Of a stretch of DNA of 64,000 bases, positions 48,671 to 62,100 are shown one piece after another. The position numbers were made by a program, and so were the translations under genes. The DNA is from Blastomyces gilchristii SLH14081. Its lineage: Eukaryota; Ascomycota; Eurotiomycetes; Onygenales; Ajellomycetaceae. The notes beneath the pieces are model-generated. The model worked only from the letters and a program-made list of their open reading frames with translations. It was not told the DNA's origin and made no database searches. The stretch is taken from contig NW_003101641.1 in the NCBI RefSeq assembly GCF_000003855.2, forward strand, positions 62,001 to 126,000, read 5' to 3'. Position 1 is the first letter of the stretch. Every line of letters begins with the position of its first letter.

Positions 48671-51600
48671 ATTATTATTATTATTATTATTCTTCAATTA
48701 TAGATGTATGCAGTCATAAACTATGACATCTACCTGAGAACCTTTAAATCTCAGGGTTTTTCCTATATTTATAGAGTCAACTATTATACATTTATTAATT
48801 TCAGATATACAAAATCAGAAAATTCCAGCTCAGAATACAAAAACTGTTTATAAATTACAGTATTTCAACACCTTCTGATACTTTGAAATCATTTGAAAAT
48901 ATCATGACAAAGAAAAAGAGAACATAGTCTTAAAGATAGATATATTAAATAGATTGATAGAAAAGAACAGAAAGAAATAAGTACAGTAAAGAGAGACTAT
49001 AACAAAATAAAATTATTAAAAGAGAGTATATAGCTATTTTAACAGACTATATCTGATCAATTTCCTTCTCTTCATATTGAGATATTTCTGAATTCAGTTA
49101 TTTTCTTGTAGCTGCTTGAGTTAAAAGATAGAAAGTCTATTAAGTATTTAATTTCTGTCTCAGTTGAGAATAAGAACCTCATATTTAATTAATTTAAATC
49201 ATACTTCTTCTTTAATCTGACTCTGAGACTATTATATAATGCACAATGTATTACAATATACTCAGGATTTTCATTCATATTGCAGAATGAGTACTCTGTT
49301 GAATCAAATCTATCATCAAATCTTTGTATATAGAATTTGAAATAATCATATTCTAGTTTCAGCTGAATTATAGATGAGAATATTTTCTTTTTACATTTAA
49401 TTGAACAAGATTTTCACTTTGATTTTATCTCAAATCTTGAATAATATATACACTTCTTTTATTTTTGTCAGCTTTTATTTCACTTATTTAAATAAGATTC
49501 TTTTATCTTTCTCTTTATAAAGAATTAGAAGACTGTTTTTTGAATAGATCTACTTAATTCTAAATTCTTTTTTACAGCTGAATCAGTCAATTTATTATCA
49601 TGAATATTCATATAAGCAGGAACTCAATGCAGATAAATTATCAATTTTGATATTCTTCTCTTTTAAATTTTTAAAACAGAGTTTAAAATCAGTTCAAGAT
49701 TTATTTGATTATTATGAATCTGACTATTTCTAAGTCTTTTTAAAGCAGCTTGACTATCAGAGAATATTCATATCTCTTTTAAACTATTTTCTCTTTTATA
49801 AGATTTTATTTCAATGAGTTTAAAAGCTTTCACTATTATAAATAGTTCAGTATCAAAGACTTTGAATTCACAGTCTAAATTTCAGAAATCTGAGATAAAA
49901 TTAATATTATCTTCAGTATAAGCAATGTCTGTATCTAATCTATTTAAATTCTCATTTTTTGAGTTATCTGAGTAAATCAGAATAGAGTCTTTTATATTGA
50001 TTGTAGAGATCTTCTTCAAATACTGTTCATATTCTCTCTCTTTAGATAGTTCACTTATTTATAAGTCTATGAGAGATTCCAGCTTTTCTCTTCAGAGAAA
50101 TATCTTCTCATGATTAATTTTCTCAATATTTAATGAAGAAAATTGATTTTTAATAAGTGAATATAGTCTATACAGTTGAGAGGGCATTTTCTTTAAAGTA
50201 TTATTCTCATTTCAATCAAGAAATCTATTCTAATTCAGTTCATTTCCTGAGTTAACTGATGAAAATAAAGAAGAGACTCTTTCTCTGATTATATAATTTA
50301 AGCTCATCTTCATGACTCTCAGAGTATAGTTTATACAGATCTTTTTAAATCAAATAGTAGAAGATGAAATTGAAGCTTCAATTTTCATTACTTTAATAGA
50401 AGATGATTTGAATACTCTCAGAATTCTTCTCAAAGCTCTGTTTTATAGACTTTGAAAGAGATCAGTGAAATTATCTTGATTATTTCATTAAACTTGAACT
50501 TCATAATCAGCTACTGAGATAATACAGGCTATATATAATTATCTCATAGTCTGAAAGAATAGATCTCTCTCAGTATTTAATAATCTGATTATTCTATTCA
50601 GTAGTCTCTCTATCTTAATAATTCTTTATTGAATATAATATTTAAAATTCAATTTAGAGTTTAATCATACTTCTAGTCATTTGACATTCAAACTGAGTTT
50701 AATCTCTTTATTTAAAAGAGTTAGACTTAGTTCTTTCTTATTAAATCTGGAAAAAAAGTGAATTAACTCAGTTTTATTCATATTAAATTAAATTAAATTG
50801 ATATCTGCTCTAACAAAGATTTTCTTTACTACTTTCTCAATCACTTCTAAATTCTCTTTGATTATCTTTGAACTGTAGAGTAGATCAATATCATCTATAT
50901 AACTTGAAGATCTCACTATTTTCATCTCTCTATTCTTGAATAGATATGCAGTGTATATTACAAATAAAATAGATGAGATTGAAGATTCTTATAATACTTC
51001 TATTTTCATCTCAGTTTTATCTTGTTTTCTTTTATCAAAGAATAGTTGTATAATTTTGTTAGATATAAAACAATTAACTCATTTTATTAAAGAAAGTGAC
51101 AGTTTTAACATCTTCAAAGTTTGAATTATCTCAGACTTTGAAACATGATTAAATGCATCTTTTATATTAATAAAAACTGCAGTTGAGACCAGGTCTTCAT
51201 ACTTTGCTACTTGAATATCATGAATAACTGAAAGAACAGTGTCAATTACAGAACATTGTTTTCTATCTCTTATTTATTCATTAAATAGAAGAGAATTACT
51301 AATAGAGCTTATAAAAGATAATCTAGTAGCTATTATTCTTTCTAGAATTTTTCTCAAACAGTTCAACAGAGATATTACTCTATATAACTTAGAAATTGAA
51401 GCTTTTCTATTAGATTTTATAAGGATTACTTCAGTAGCTTCTCTTCAGTATTCAGAATAATAGTCATTTTTTAAGAGATTGAAAAAGAGCTCAAAATATT
51501 CATTCTTCAAGTAGGAATATGTGTTTTGAATAATTAAGTGATTAATTGAATCAGGCTCTGCAGCAGTTTTAATTGAACTTGAGAATATTACTGACTCTAG

Positions 51601-53199
51601 TTCATCACATGTAAGCTCAGATCATTCTCAGTTATTTTCATCAATATATTCATGAAATGATATATTCTTCTCTTCTAAATGTAATGAGTTTTGAAAGAGA
51701 ATTCTTATAAAAGCTTGATATTTTTTTTCAAAAGAGTTTGCTGTATACAATTTATTCTGAAATTCATATTCTAAGATTGAAAGCTTTGCTACACTTCTTA
51801 TTTTAGTATAGTTGAAGACTTTAAAAACTTCTTTTTCTTATACTTCTTCAAGAAATTTGTTTCAGTAATCTGTTTTGACTCTTTTAATATCTGAAAAATA
51901 TTCATTTTAAATAGCTTTGAACTCTTTATCAGATATTAAGTTATTCTTTCAATCTCTCTTAACAGTGATTAATTACTTTCTTTTAGAAGTGATATTCTCA
52001 TTTCATCAAGATTTGAAATACTCAGAAGACTTTTCTTTGAAATATTTTCTTCAATACTTATTAGAAGAATAGATGTAATTAGCTTTACTCTATTCTTAAG
52101 TATTTTATTTGAGTTATCTTGACTTTGATTTCAATAGAGCTCACTCTGTCTTTCAGATTTCAGCTGTTTTACTCTTTCTTTAACTACTTTTCAATCAGCT
52201 TTTTCAAAGTTATACTGATTAGAGAGAAGAGGATTTTCACTTCTTTATTTTTCACTCAGTTCAATATTAAATTAAATGATCTCATGATCTGATTCTGAGA
52301 TTTTATTTAAATCAATAAATTAGTTTATAAGTCTTTTTTTAATTAGATTTTATAATATGAAAGTTAAATCTATAATAGATTTCTGTTTCATATCTTTTTT
52401 AAAGAATGTTTATTAATCATACTTGTTAACTAAATCTATTAAATATTTAAAAGTTTATTTAATCAGTTTATCTGTTCTTACTGCTCTTATACACTCTGAG
52501 TTTTATCAGAAATAATGTGTATTAAAGTCTTCTACAATTATAGAGTTTTTTAAGAGAGTTATATTCAAAAATTCTCTGTTAATTATTCAGATATTATTGT
52601 TTTCTTTCAATGACTTTTCATTATAGATATTTATAAGTTAAATAGTATCAAACTCATTCTCTTTATCTATAATATCACTCACTAGAATATCAGAGTCAGA
52701 TATGATATCAAATCTTAAATTAAATTAATATCTTAATCTTTTTCTCTCATAGATCACTACTCTTGATTTTATCTCAGATTTTTCAGAAAGAAAGTAGTAA
52801 TAGCTTGAATGAGAAATGATGTACTTTTACTCAGTATCAAAGTTTGATTCTTGAAAAGAAGTATAAAAGTTAACTTTTTATTTAAATATAATCTGAAGAT
52901 AAAGAATAAATACAATTAGAGTTTCTATTTACATTATTTTGAATAAAATGTGATTTTTGAAGAGTTTTTAAACTTTTTTTATTGTTTTTGTTGTATATTC
53001 ATACTAGAAGAAAGTAGAGATAGAATAGAATCTAATCACTATTATTAGATAGTAGATTATAACTATTTTAAAAAGTAGAAATCTCAACTGCTTACATTAT
53101 ATCTAGTTTATTATCAGAGTTATTTCTCAATTCTCTAATCTTAATAGAAGTTTGAGAATTCAAATTCTATTTACACTCAGCTGAAGAATTGAAGTTTGA

Positions 53200-54650
53200 A
53201 GATCTAGATAGTTGAGAATTTCTTCTTTTTAAGCTTACAGTTGCAGATTTACTAGTTTGACTTTTCTCTTCAGTTTTAGATTCACTTTGAGCTTCATCTT
53301 TTCTTCAGTTCTTCTGAGTTCTTGAAGTAAATACACATTCTTTTGAGTTAGATGCATATTTTTCTTTACAATTAAAGCACTTAAGCAGAGTCTATTAATA
53401 TATTTCATCTCTTTTTAAGCATGTTTCACATTTATACTCACTAGTTTTATAATCTCTAGTATAGAATGTGCATTTTAAGGCTCTGAAATAAGAGATTACA
53501 AAGTATTCATATCTTTGACAGTTTGAACACTGTATTTGAGCTTTGAGATTCATTCTTGAGTCTTTGTATTCATAAACTCTCATTTTCAAATCTGCTACTC
53601 TTACTTCAGAGATTCTTGATTATTCAAGTGTTTTTGTATATATTAGAACAGAGACATTTCTTCTACTCTATCTGAACTTAATTAAATTAAGTTATACAGA
53701 CTCTTTTCTCAGTTGAATAGAATTGTATTCTTCTAATTCATTTTTGAGAAGTAGCATTTCTTTCTCACAGTCAAAGATTTCAACTGAAATATTATAAAGA
53801 ATGATTTTATCTCACTTTTTATCTCTTTTAAATAGAATTATTATGTTTAATAAAGATTCTACTGCTGATTTTCAGAGATTCTCATTCTGAATAAGAAATT
53901 ATGCATTGAATTCAGGTGTTGTGATCAGAATGATGAAGTTTTCAAAGAAGAATGACTCAATTAAAGTTATAACTGATTTTTGAACTTTAATATCAGTTAT
54001 TAACTGAGAAAAGAACTGCTGATTGATTTCATTTCTAATTCTGAAAATAAAATTTAAGTTTAGCTTATTTCTCTGTAAGATATTCTGATTTGAGACTTTG
54101 AGAATAAGTCTTCTATTTCTGAAGATTTGAAGATTTTTCTCTTTTTATATTTTTTCTTCACTCTTCTATCAATAGAAGTATGAGCAGTATTCTTCTCAGT
54201 TTTCTCAGAATTTTGAGCAGATTTTGAGACAGTAGATTTAGAGCTAGCAGATTTAGAGATAGCAGATTCAGCTACTTGAGTATATGTTTTCTTCTGATTT
54301 AAATCAGAAGAAGAAGAAGAAGTAGAAAAGAAAGAAAAGCAAACTGAAGAGTCAGTGATTGTATTAGAAATTTTCAAAGTTTTTAGAACTGTGTTTGAAA
54401 TTCCAAGTTTGAACTTAATCACTTTCTATAGTTATCTAGTCTAAGTATGAAGAATTAACAGAACTTCTTTATTCATCTCACTCAGATACCACTTTTCAAG
54501 ACTCTTGCTTACTTTTTCAAGGTTCTGTATTTCAAGAACTTGTTATTTCTCTATTTCTTCTTTCTTTCTTCTCTTCAGAATTTCCATCTCAGGAATAGTA
54601 TTTGAGAAAGCATCTTTTTTCACATTAACTGAGTGTATTTTTGAACTCAT
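53200..54650 (-). pseudogene. LINE ORF1 (Gag-like, zinc-knuckle protein), degraded
   Basis: Start codon at 54650 in MSSKIHSVNVKKDA. A Ser/Lys-rich middle (open piece 54422-54060) follows. The C-terminal cysteine-rich part lies at 53589-53395: IQCSNCQRYEYFVIS and KCETCLKRDEIY are zinc-knuckle modules with some His/Cys changed, for example YEYF where GH is expected. Then CFNCKEKYASNSKECVF. In Tad-like LINEs ORF1 binds the RNA and precedes the endonuclease/RT ORF2, as here. Confidence 0.8.
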
Positions 54651-54664
54651 TATTCTTACTCAAT

Positions 54665-54790
54665 GAAAAGTTGATCAGACTGATTTAATTGAGATATTTA
54701 TTAAACTCTTTTGAATTGAAAAGTTGATCAGACTGTTTCAATTAAGAGATTTCTAAGTCTGTTTTCAATTGAAAAGTTGATCAGACTGTT
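54665..54790 (-). repeat. 53-bp tandem monomers in LINE 5' region
   Basis: GAAAAGTTGATCAGACTG begins at 54665, 54718 and 54771, an exact 53-bp period, the last unit partial. It lies just upstream of ORF1 on the minus strand, the place where monomer promoters are found in some LINEs. Confidence 0.85.
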
Positions 54791-56204
54791 TCAAAAGAAG
54801 AATAAAAGACTTTTATATATAAAACACCTGATTTTTTTCACACTAGTTCAGTAACTAGATTAGATTTTTGAAGAGAATCTAATAAACTAAAATTGATTTT
54901 TGAGATAAATTAATAAGATCTTTATAATCTCTTTCTTGAAATACAGTGAGAAAAAGTATGATATCAATTGATAATAAATCAGATAATATGACAGTTTTTG
55001 AGAGAAAAACTGATAAAAAATAAATTAATTTTTTACAGAGAAATTGATTAAACTATTCAATTTTATTCTAAATTATTCAGTTCTTCTCACACAACAAGTA
55101 TACAACTCAAATCAGTTAATAAAAAGTGTAAAAAAGAATTAAGTATTAATAAAACTCTTCAGTCACTGAAAAAGTAATTCTTACTTAAAAGAATGTGAAA
55201 TTATAACAGAAAATAACTCTGTTTTTAATTCTTTGTAAGAATATTATATAAAACTCAGAGAAAAACATCTTACTTTTTCAAGAGATGTAAAAAACTATTT
55301 CTAAGATCTATTTTTTTTGTATTAACTGCTGTAGAAGAATGAGATAGAAACTGCTAAGATATATACTACTGTATATTCTCTATCAAGACTTTTTCTCTTC
55401 AGAGTCTTGATATTATAGAGAATATAAGTCTGTTTCTATATAATAATATAAATATTATCAGCAGGATATAGAGGAACTGATTATTTATATCTTAAAATAG
55501 AAGACTTTATCAATGATTATATTAATATAGAGTTAATTCTTAATTTCAATAGAAATCTAGTATTGCTATTCTCAATCTCTTGCAGAATGTATTAAATATT
55601 GAGATATTAAAACTAGATTTAATATATCTCACTGTGCAGGGATTAAAGACTCAGTCAGATCTTGAGATATAAGTTACTGAATTTATAGTTATTGATGTGC
55701 TGTTAACTTGTTCTGTTAACTTATTATTCACTGATTATGTATTGAATACTGTTACTGAGATATCTTTTTGTAATATTCTGCTAGAAATGAGTCAGATTGA
55801 GAGGAGTAGTATGAGAGTGAGACTTGATGTTAATGTCTAAATACACTGAAGACAGACTGCAGAGATTGCACATCAGAAGTATCTGTTAATTATGTGCTTA
55901 ATATTATTACTGAGATATCTTTTTGTATTTTTCTGCTGAGAATGAGCCAGATTGAGAAAGATAATATGAGAGTGAGACTTAGTGTTGATGTTTTGAAACA
56001 TCAAAGATGAACAGGATTTTCACAGAGATTACTTCTCAGATATCTTCACAATTACAGATCAGAGATCTTTCAAAATCAAGAAGATTGATGCATATGACTA
56101 GGTCTCTTCACCTTACAATTTGTATGGCAATTTGGCCTAGAGTTGTGATGTGATAGGAGAGAACAGGGGATAATCTCACACAGGAGTTTTGAACAATGTC
56201 TGGT
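54791..56204. other. AT-rich tract with small repeats, no gene
   Basis: Holds the rest of any LINE 5' UTR, a hairpin-like inverted repeat (ATATTCTCTAT...AAGACT against AGTCTTGAT...AGAGAATAT, about 55,370-55,432), and a 155-bp-spaced direct repeat (55,740-55,990). The segment 56,100-56,204 is less mutated. No family resemblance. Confidence 0.5.
55740..55990. repeat. Direct repeat, 155-bp spacing
   Basis: TTACTGAGATATCTTTTTGT at 55752 recurs at 55907. About 95 bp after each are similar (GAGTCAGATTGAGA vs GAGCCAGATTGAGA; TATGAGAGTGAGACTT in both). Confidence 0.85.
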
Positions 56205-56345
56205 TCATGTTTGGCTGGATAACTCCACCACCACACGGGGTATGCGGTCGGCGATGGGGTCAAAAATGCTTGTATGATCGAGGGCTTTTCGATGGACTAT
56301 CGGCGGGTTCTTATTCGAAAAATCGAGCGAGTTCGTGGTGAAGCG
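56205..56345. repeat. Unmutated ~140-bp repeat, copy 1
   Basis: GGCTGGATAACTCCACCACC to GAGCGAGTTCGTGGTG. CpG-rich for this block. A second copy is at 63822-63962. It stands directly before the gypsy Pol that starts at about 56,370. Nature unknown. Confidence 0.75.
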
Positions 56346-56369
56346 GTTGTCTGGCATGAGATTGATTTG

Positions 56370-59300
56370 ACTAAAGAAGAAAAGAAACTGAGAAGATATC
56401 TTCTTAAAGTAAACTTCTCTTCTAGTAAATATATCTGTAGAAGATAAAGAAGAGAAAAATATAAAGAATTAATAATTCTTATATCTCTGAGTTTATGTTA
56501 TAATTACAATGAATACTCTGAATAAGAAGATACTAGTGAGATATCTAATTAACTTTGAGATAGATATTAACTTCATATTCTATTTCTTTTCTTTGATAAA
56601 GAGTTGAAAGAAGATAGATCTATCAGATTATATGAAATTTACTGATGAATTAAAATATTATTATTTTAGTATAATTCAAGCAGAGTATATAATTATAGAC
56701 TTAGAAGAAATCTTTAAAAAGAGCAGTCTGCTTCTTCACACTGTTAATATTATAGATAAGAACATTATTCTAGATCTTCTATAATTGAGAGAGAATAATT
56801 CTCTCATTGACTGAGTTACTCAGATATGATAGTACTGTCTCACTGATAAAGAGATAGTAATGGAGAAATCTGAATAGTTTCATTGAAAAAATCTTGAGAA
56901 AAAGATAGAGTTAATATACTATATAGCAGATAACTAAGACTTGAAAATAGATAAAGAAGTTATCATTCTCACTGCAAGATTAGCAGTAGTATCTGTTATT
57001 AAAAATAAATAAATATAATATCTCTTTATAGATTATAGGAATATCTTTTCAGAAAGAGAAGCAGTAAAGTTTTCTGATATTAAGATATAATATAAAGTCT
57101 GTCTTAAAGATGATATAACAGCACTGTACAGATCTCTTTATAACTTATCAGTAAAGAAATTAAAAGTTCTGTATAAATATCTTGAGAAAGCGTAATTAAA
57201 GAACTGAATATACTTATCAAAAAGTTTAGCAGAGACACTTATACTATTTATACTTAAGAAGAAGAGTAGACTATGTCTTTACATAGACTACAGAGATTTC
57301 AATAAGATGACAGTTAAGAATTACTATTTATTACTATTAATTACTAAGATCATTGATTAATTATCTGAAGCAAAGATATTCTCAAAGATTAATATACAAG
57401 ATATCTATCATAGAATCAGAGTTAATAAAGATAATATTTGAAAAATAACTTTTTATATTAAATACAGCAATTTTAAATATCTTGTTTTGTTTTTTAATTT
57501 TTATAATGCTTTAGCCATCTTTCAGATTTATATAAATAAGACACTGTAGAGCCTTGTCAACATCTTCTATATAGTATACTTAGATGATATTCTAATCTTC
57601 TCAAAAATGAAAGAAGAACATAATATTCATATTTAAAAAGTATTAAGTCACTTAAAACAGCATTAACTCTATATAAACACTGAGAAATACCTGTTCTATA
57701 TACAGAAGATTGATTTTCTTAGATTGTATTATTAAAGTTAATGACATTTCAATGAACAAAAGCTGAGTCTTTATTATTGAGAACTGATCAGTATCATAGA
57801 TATACTGTAAAATACAGATATTTCTGAGATTTATGAATTACTATAGACAGTTTATCTATATATATTCATAGATTACTGCCCTTCTTACAGATCTGTTAAA
57901 GAGAAATATTAAAGATAGAAAAATAAAACTATTTATTCTCACTCAAGACACTGTGAGAGTATTTACAGAATTGAAATAAGCTTTTACAGATATCATAATA
58001 CTGAATTACTTTAATTCTAATCTACTCAGTCAGTGTGAAACTGATACATTCAGAAATAAGATCTATGAAATCTTTTCACAGTTAACACTAAAGATCTTTC
58101 AATATTAAAAGAATTAGAAAATAATAATCTCTGAGAATACAGGTAATAAAATATCTATAAGAGAAGATTTTTTCACAGAGTCTATAAGATACTGTGAATA
58201 AAGATTAGTGATCTTCTTCTTCAAAAAGTTATCACTTACACAGAGAAGATATAATACTCATAATTAAGAGATATTAGCAATTATTGAATTCTTTAAGATT
58301 TGATAATATTATCTTCAGAGTAGTAAATATTCAGTACAAGTTCTCACTAATTATATAAATTTATATTACTTCTTAACAATAAAGAGCTTGATAAAATATC
58401 AAGTCAGATGTGCAGAGCTGCTTTCAGAGTATAATTTCTATATTTAATACTGCTCAGATCAGCTTAACTCTGCTGATATACTATTTAAACAGTCTGATTA
58501 TAATATTGTTAATAAAAATGAAAATTCTATAAAAGAACATCTGTCATCACTGTAGAAGAAGCTAACTGTAGAGAGTTAAGATTCTCTAAAGCTTGAAAAC
58601 AGCACTGATAAGACAGCTGTATAACTCAGTATAGAAGATGAAAGAAAATTCAGATCTCTGCAGAGAACTAACACTGAAGATTATAAGCTTCTTATATTAT
58701 ATCACACTATTATTGAATTGATAAAAGATGAAATGATCTACAATCTTTCAATCTGAATACTTTTAAAATTCATTAATATATTACAGCAGAGAAACATCTC
58801 TACTGCAGCTCAAATTTAAAAGTTAAAGAAGAAAGAATCTGATTTGAACTTGAAAGAGACAGATTCTGAGTGAGATGATATCAGTAAGAAATCAAGTCAC
58901 TGATACCTAGGAAAATGTGAACTTCTACTACTAAATAATTCAGTCTTTGTCTCTCATAGCAGAGCAGTGTGTTAGAAGTTATTGAGAATTCATTATAATA
59001 ATCTTCATACTGAGCACTTCAGATTAGAGAAGACTGAAGAGCTTTTAAAATATAAATATGTTTAGAACAAGCTTCAGACAGATATTAAAGAGTATATTAA
59101 GACTTATAATATTTGTTAAAGAATAAAGATTCTGCTGTATAAGTAATACAGTGAGTTAATATCACTGTCTGTTTCAAAGAGCTTATAACAGAATCTATCA
59201 ATGAATTTCATAGTTGATCTGCTAAAGTCAATAAGAGTCAAAGAATATAACTCAATTTTGATCATTGTTAACTACTTTATAAAGATAGTAAAATGTATCT

Positions 59301-60330
59301 CTACTTATAAGAAGATTAAAGCCTCTGAATTAACTGATCTATTTCTAAATATTATTATTTATAATCATAATACTCTGAAATTATTAATAATAGATTAAGA
59401 ATCTCTCTTTATCAGTAAATATTAGTCAGTCTTTTACTATTATCTTATAATAACACATCTTCTCAGCACTGTATTTCATTCTCAGATAGATGATCAGACT
59501 GAATATCAGAATCAGATATTAGAATAGCATCTTTAAGTATTCTATTTATATTATTAGAATAACTGACTCAAACATCTTCTAACTACTGAATTTATGTATA
59601 ATAATATACAGAATGCAATCTTAAAAGTATCTTCTTTCTATATTTATTATGAATATATTTCTTCATTACTCAGTGATATTGCAGATGACATTTTAAAGAG
59701 AAGAATAGACTGTTAGAATATTAAACAGAAACAGAGAACAGAGTATCTCTCAGTATCAGAAGTAAAAGCTAGATTGAAACTTTTAAATAAAATTCATAAG
59801 AAGATGATGAAAAGCATTTACTATACTCAGAAGTAATAGATAAAATACTATAATTGAAAACATCTTTCAATAAAGTTCTTGATAAAGAATCAAGTGCTAC
59901 TTTTAGTAAAGAATATCAAGATAATAAGACTGTGTAAAAAGCTTAGTAAGTGATGACTAGAATCTTTCTCAGTAATAAGAGTGATGAATAAACAGATATA
60001 TAAGTTGAAATTAATCTCAGAATTGAAATCAATTCATTCTGTTTTTCACATTCTTTATTTAAAACTCTATAAGTAATACTCTGAAGTGAAGCTGTTTCAG
60101 TCAGATGATATTAAGATTGAAAATGATATTAAATATCTTATAGAGAAAATATTGAACAAGTGAATATCTTACAGCAAGCTTCAATATCTTGTTAAATAAG
60201 AAGATTATTTATTATCAGATAATTTATAAGAACTGCTTGAGTATTTGAAAAATACTGAGAAAGAGATTATAAGCTATGAGATAACTAGTAGAGATTACTC
60301 TGTTACATATCAGAGATATTGAGTAAGTAA
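56370..60330 (+). mobile_element. Ty3/gypsy chromovirus-type Pol remnant
   Basis: The plus strand, read through stops, shows protease-like sequence at about 56,550-56,850. RT follows at 57,150-57,700: SRLCLYIDYRDFNKMTVKN, KIFSKINIQDIYHRIRV, and the intact catalytic YLDDILIF near 57,575. RNase H is about 57,900-58,500 and integrase about 58,950-59,700 (FIVDLLKSIRVKEYNSILII). A C-terminal chromodomain is at about 60,110-60,240 (KLQYLV, EDYLLSDNL). No Gag or LTR was identified. It differs from the 8.7-kb and 37.3-kb family by its chromodomain. Inactive: many stops. Confidence 0.88.
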
Positions 60331-61581
60331 TACTGCTTAAAACTTCTCATTTTTCTTAAAGGGTTTTTTAGAAGTTTAATAAGACTATATAAGTATAAAA
60401 TTTCTGAAGCAGTTAAATAAAAGAGATATTTAAAAGTAATATGATTAATATTATTAATCTGTGAGATGCTGCTATTCTAATAGAGCTGCAGTCTATAGAA
60501 AAAGTAAAAAGAAGAATTTTAAGATCTACTTATTAATAATCTCACTCTCATTAAACTCATTCTTTATTGTTAAAGTCTTCAGTACTGATATCTTTATCTA
60601 CTGTAAAGTTAGTACTACAGTATCACAGAAGAGTATGAGAGATATATAATAAAGTATTAACTTATTAATTTATAAAGCATCTCAGTCATCTGCTTCAACT
60701 GAAGTGAGATTCTCTTTAATCAGTGATTTGTCTCTGTAATACTTTTAATAGCAGTACTGACTGATCTCTTATTTTTAAGATCAGTCATTTTAAGGTGATT
60801 TTCCATCTCAGAGACTTATGTCTTCATCTTCTTTTATAAATAAGCAAAGATAATCTTCTCAGTCTTGATAAAATTTGTTAATACTTAAAGATCTGAGACT
60901 CTTACTCTGTATTACTTAAGCATCTGAGCTTGTTATCAGAACTGACATGATATCTTCTTATAGAGTAGTTAATACTTACAGAGAGACAGATGTTGTTATT
61001 ACAGATACAATGAAAATAATACAAGTGAGAGAAGAGATGAATATATAAAATCTCTTCTTTCTTCAGCTGCTTAGCACAGTGCAGATATATAATAGTGCTG
61101 ATCAGAGACTGTATCAGAGCCTCTTCACAGAGAGAAGATAAAGAAATCATGAGATTCTGCAGACTCAACTCAGCAGTATCTTAAGCAGAGCTTGAGTGTG
61201 TCACAGAAGAAGAACTATAGATTGAACTCTTTCAAGCTACTGTTCTCAAAACCAAGCTCTTTCTGAGATTCTCTTCAAATGATTATACAAAATCATACAC
61301 TACTCTGTTAATTGAGAAAGAAGGCAGTGTTGCAATGATGATGAAAGAAATAGAAGAAGAACTGAATACTGTTAAATTGATCAGGAGAAGAGGTAATATC
61401 TTACTACGAGACGCAGCTTCTATCACTGCAGCTGCAAGAAAAGCAGGAGAAGAAGATGTGATAATGAGAGCAGTGCTCTCACAGTTCATCAACATCACTG
61501 TCTTCACCTTCAACCTGGTCTTCTTAACAGTCACAGAGGTCACAGTCACATCACAAAGACATTTATTAATCACTAGAGAAA
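60331..61581. other. AT-rich tract with an unidentified coding-like island
   Basis: 60.3-60.9 kb shows nothing. Near 61.0-61.6 kb mutation is milder (TACTACGAGACGCAGC near 61,410) and long frames exist on both strands: plus 61335-61592 (KEIEEELNTVKLIRRRGN, AARKAGEED) and minus 61573-61283 and 61168-60902 (Cys-rich: HCAKQLKKEE, HCICNNNICL). Only one strand can be real; I cannot decide which, and recognise no family. Confidence 0.35.
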
Positions 61582-62100
61582 TGTCAGAATAAGTCTTTTA
61601 TTATCTTTCAAGAATGATACTTTCATACACTCACTATTATAGATAAGAAGAGAGAGAGAATCAGTTTCTAATCACTCTATAACATTATTCAGATGTAATA
61701 TAAAAAGAACATAAGAATCTCACTTCTATACAAGGTCAGTAGATTACTTCTTTCATAACAGTGAGACACTGCTGAGGTATCACTTCAGCTATTCTCACTT
61801 ATAGAATAGAAGAAACGTATTCACTTATTATCTATATAGAATAGCTAGATGCTGACTTCTTATTAAAAGAGTCAGTGATTTATTTTCTACTGATAATATA
61901 TATAAGAGTTACTGTATTTCTTATACAATCTTCTTAGTATACTAAGTACTATATCTATGATATCCTCGCAATAACCCTGTAGCTCATGAGCTCACTATTC
62001 AAGCAAGATAGTCAAGCTCACTTATACGGCTTCTCAAACAACTATTCACGTGACACCGCTGACTAGTCACTGCTTTGGTTCCGCCATGTTACACTTTACA
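61582..62100. repeat. Candidate solo LTR
   Basis: 519 bp from TGTCAG to TTACA, flanked by AGAAA (61577-61581) and AGAAT (62101-62105), four of five matching. The right 130 bp retain CpGs (CACGTGACACCGCTG). No second copy in the window, so LTR identity rests on ends only. Confidence 0.35.

Larger units (their letters stand above)
48671..54790 (-). mobile_element. Non-LTR retrotransposon (LINE, Tad-like), near full-length, RIP-degraded
   Basis: Minus-strand copy of the LINE at 3.5-7.8 kb, but longer. From its 3' end: (ATT)n tail at 48,671-48,692, a 3' UTR near-identical to 7,440-7,770, ORF2 from about 49,040 to 53,100 (RNase H about 49,550-50,050; RT about 50,500-51,700; endonuclease about 52,300-52,900), ORF1 at about 53,200-54,650, and 5' monomers at 54,665-54,790. 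Long plus-strand frames at 50936-51124 and 51239-51460 are shadows. Stops throughout. No target duplication was found at the 5' side. Confidence 0.9.

Noticed and set aside
50936..51460. Plus-strand genes at 50936-51124 and 51239-51460
   Set aside because: Antisense shadows of the minus-strand LINE RT. The same antisense frame appears opposite the other LINE copy (5525-5337).
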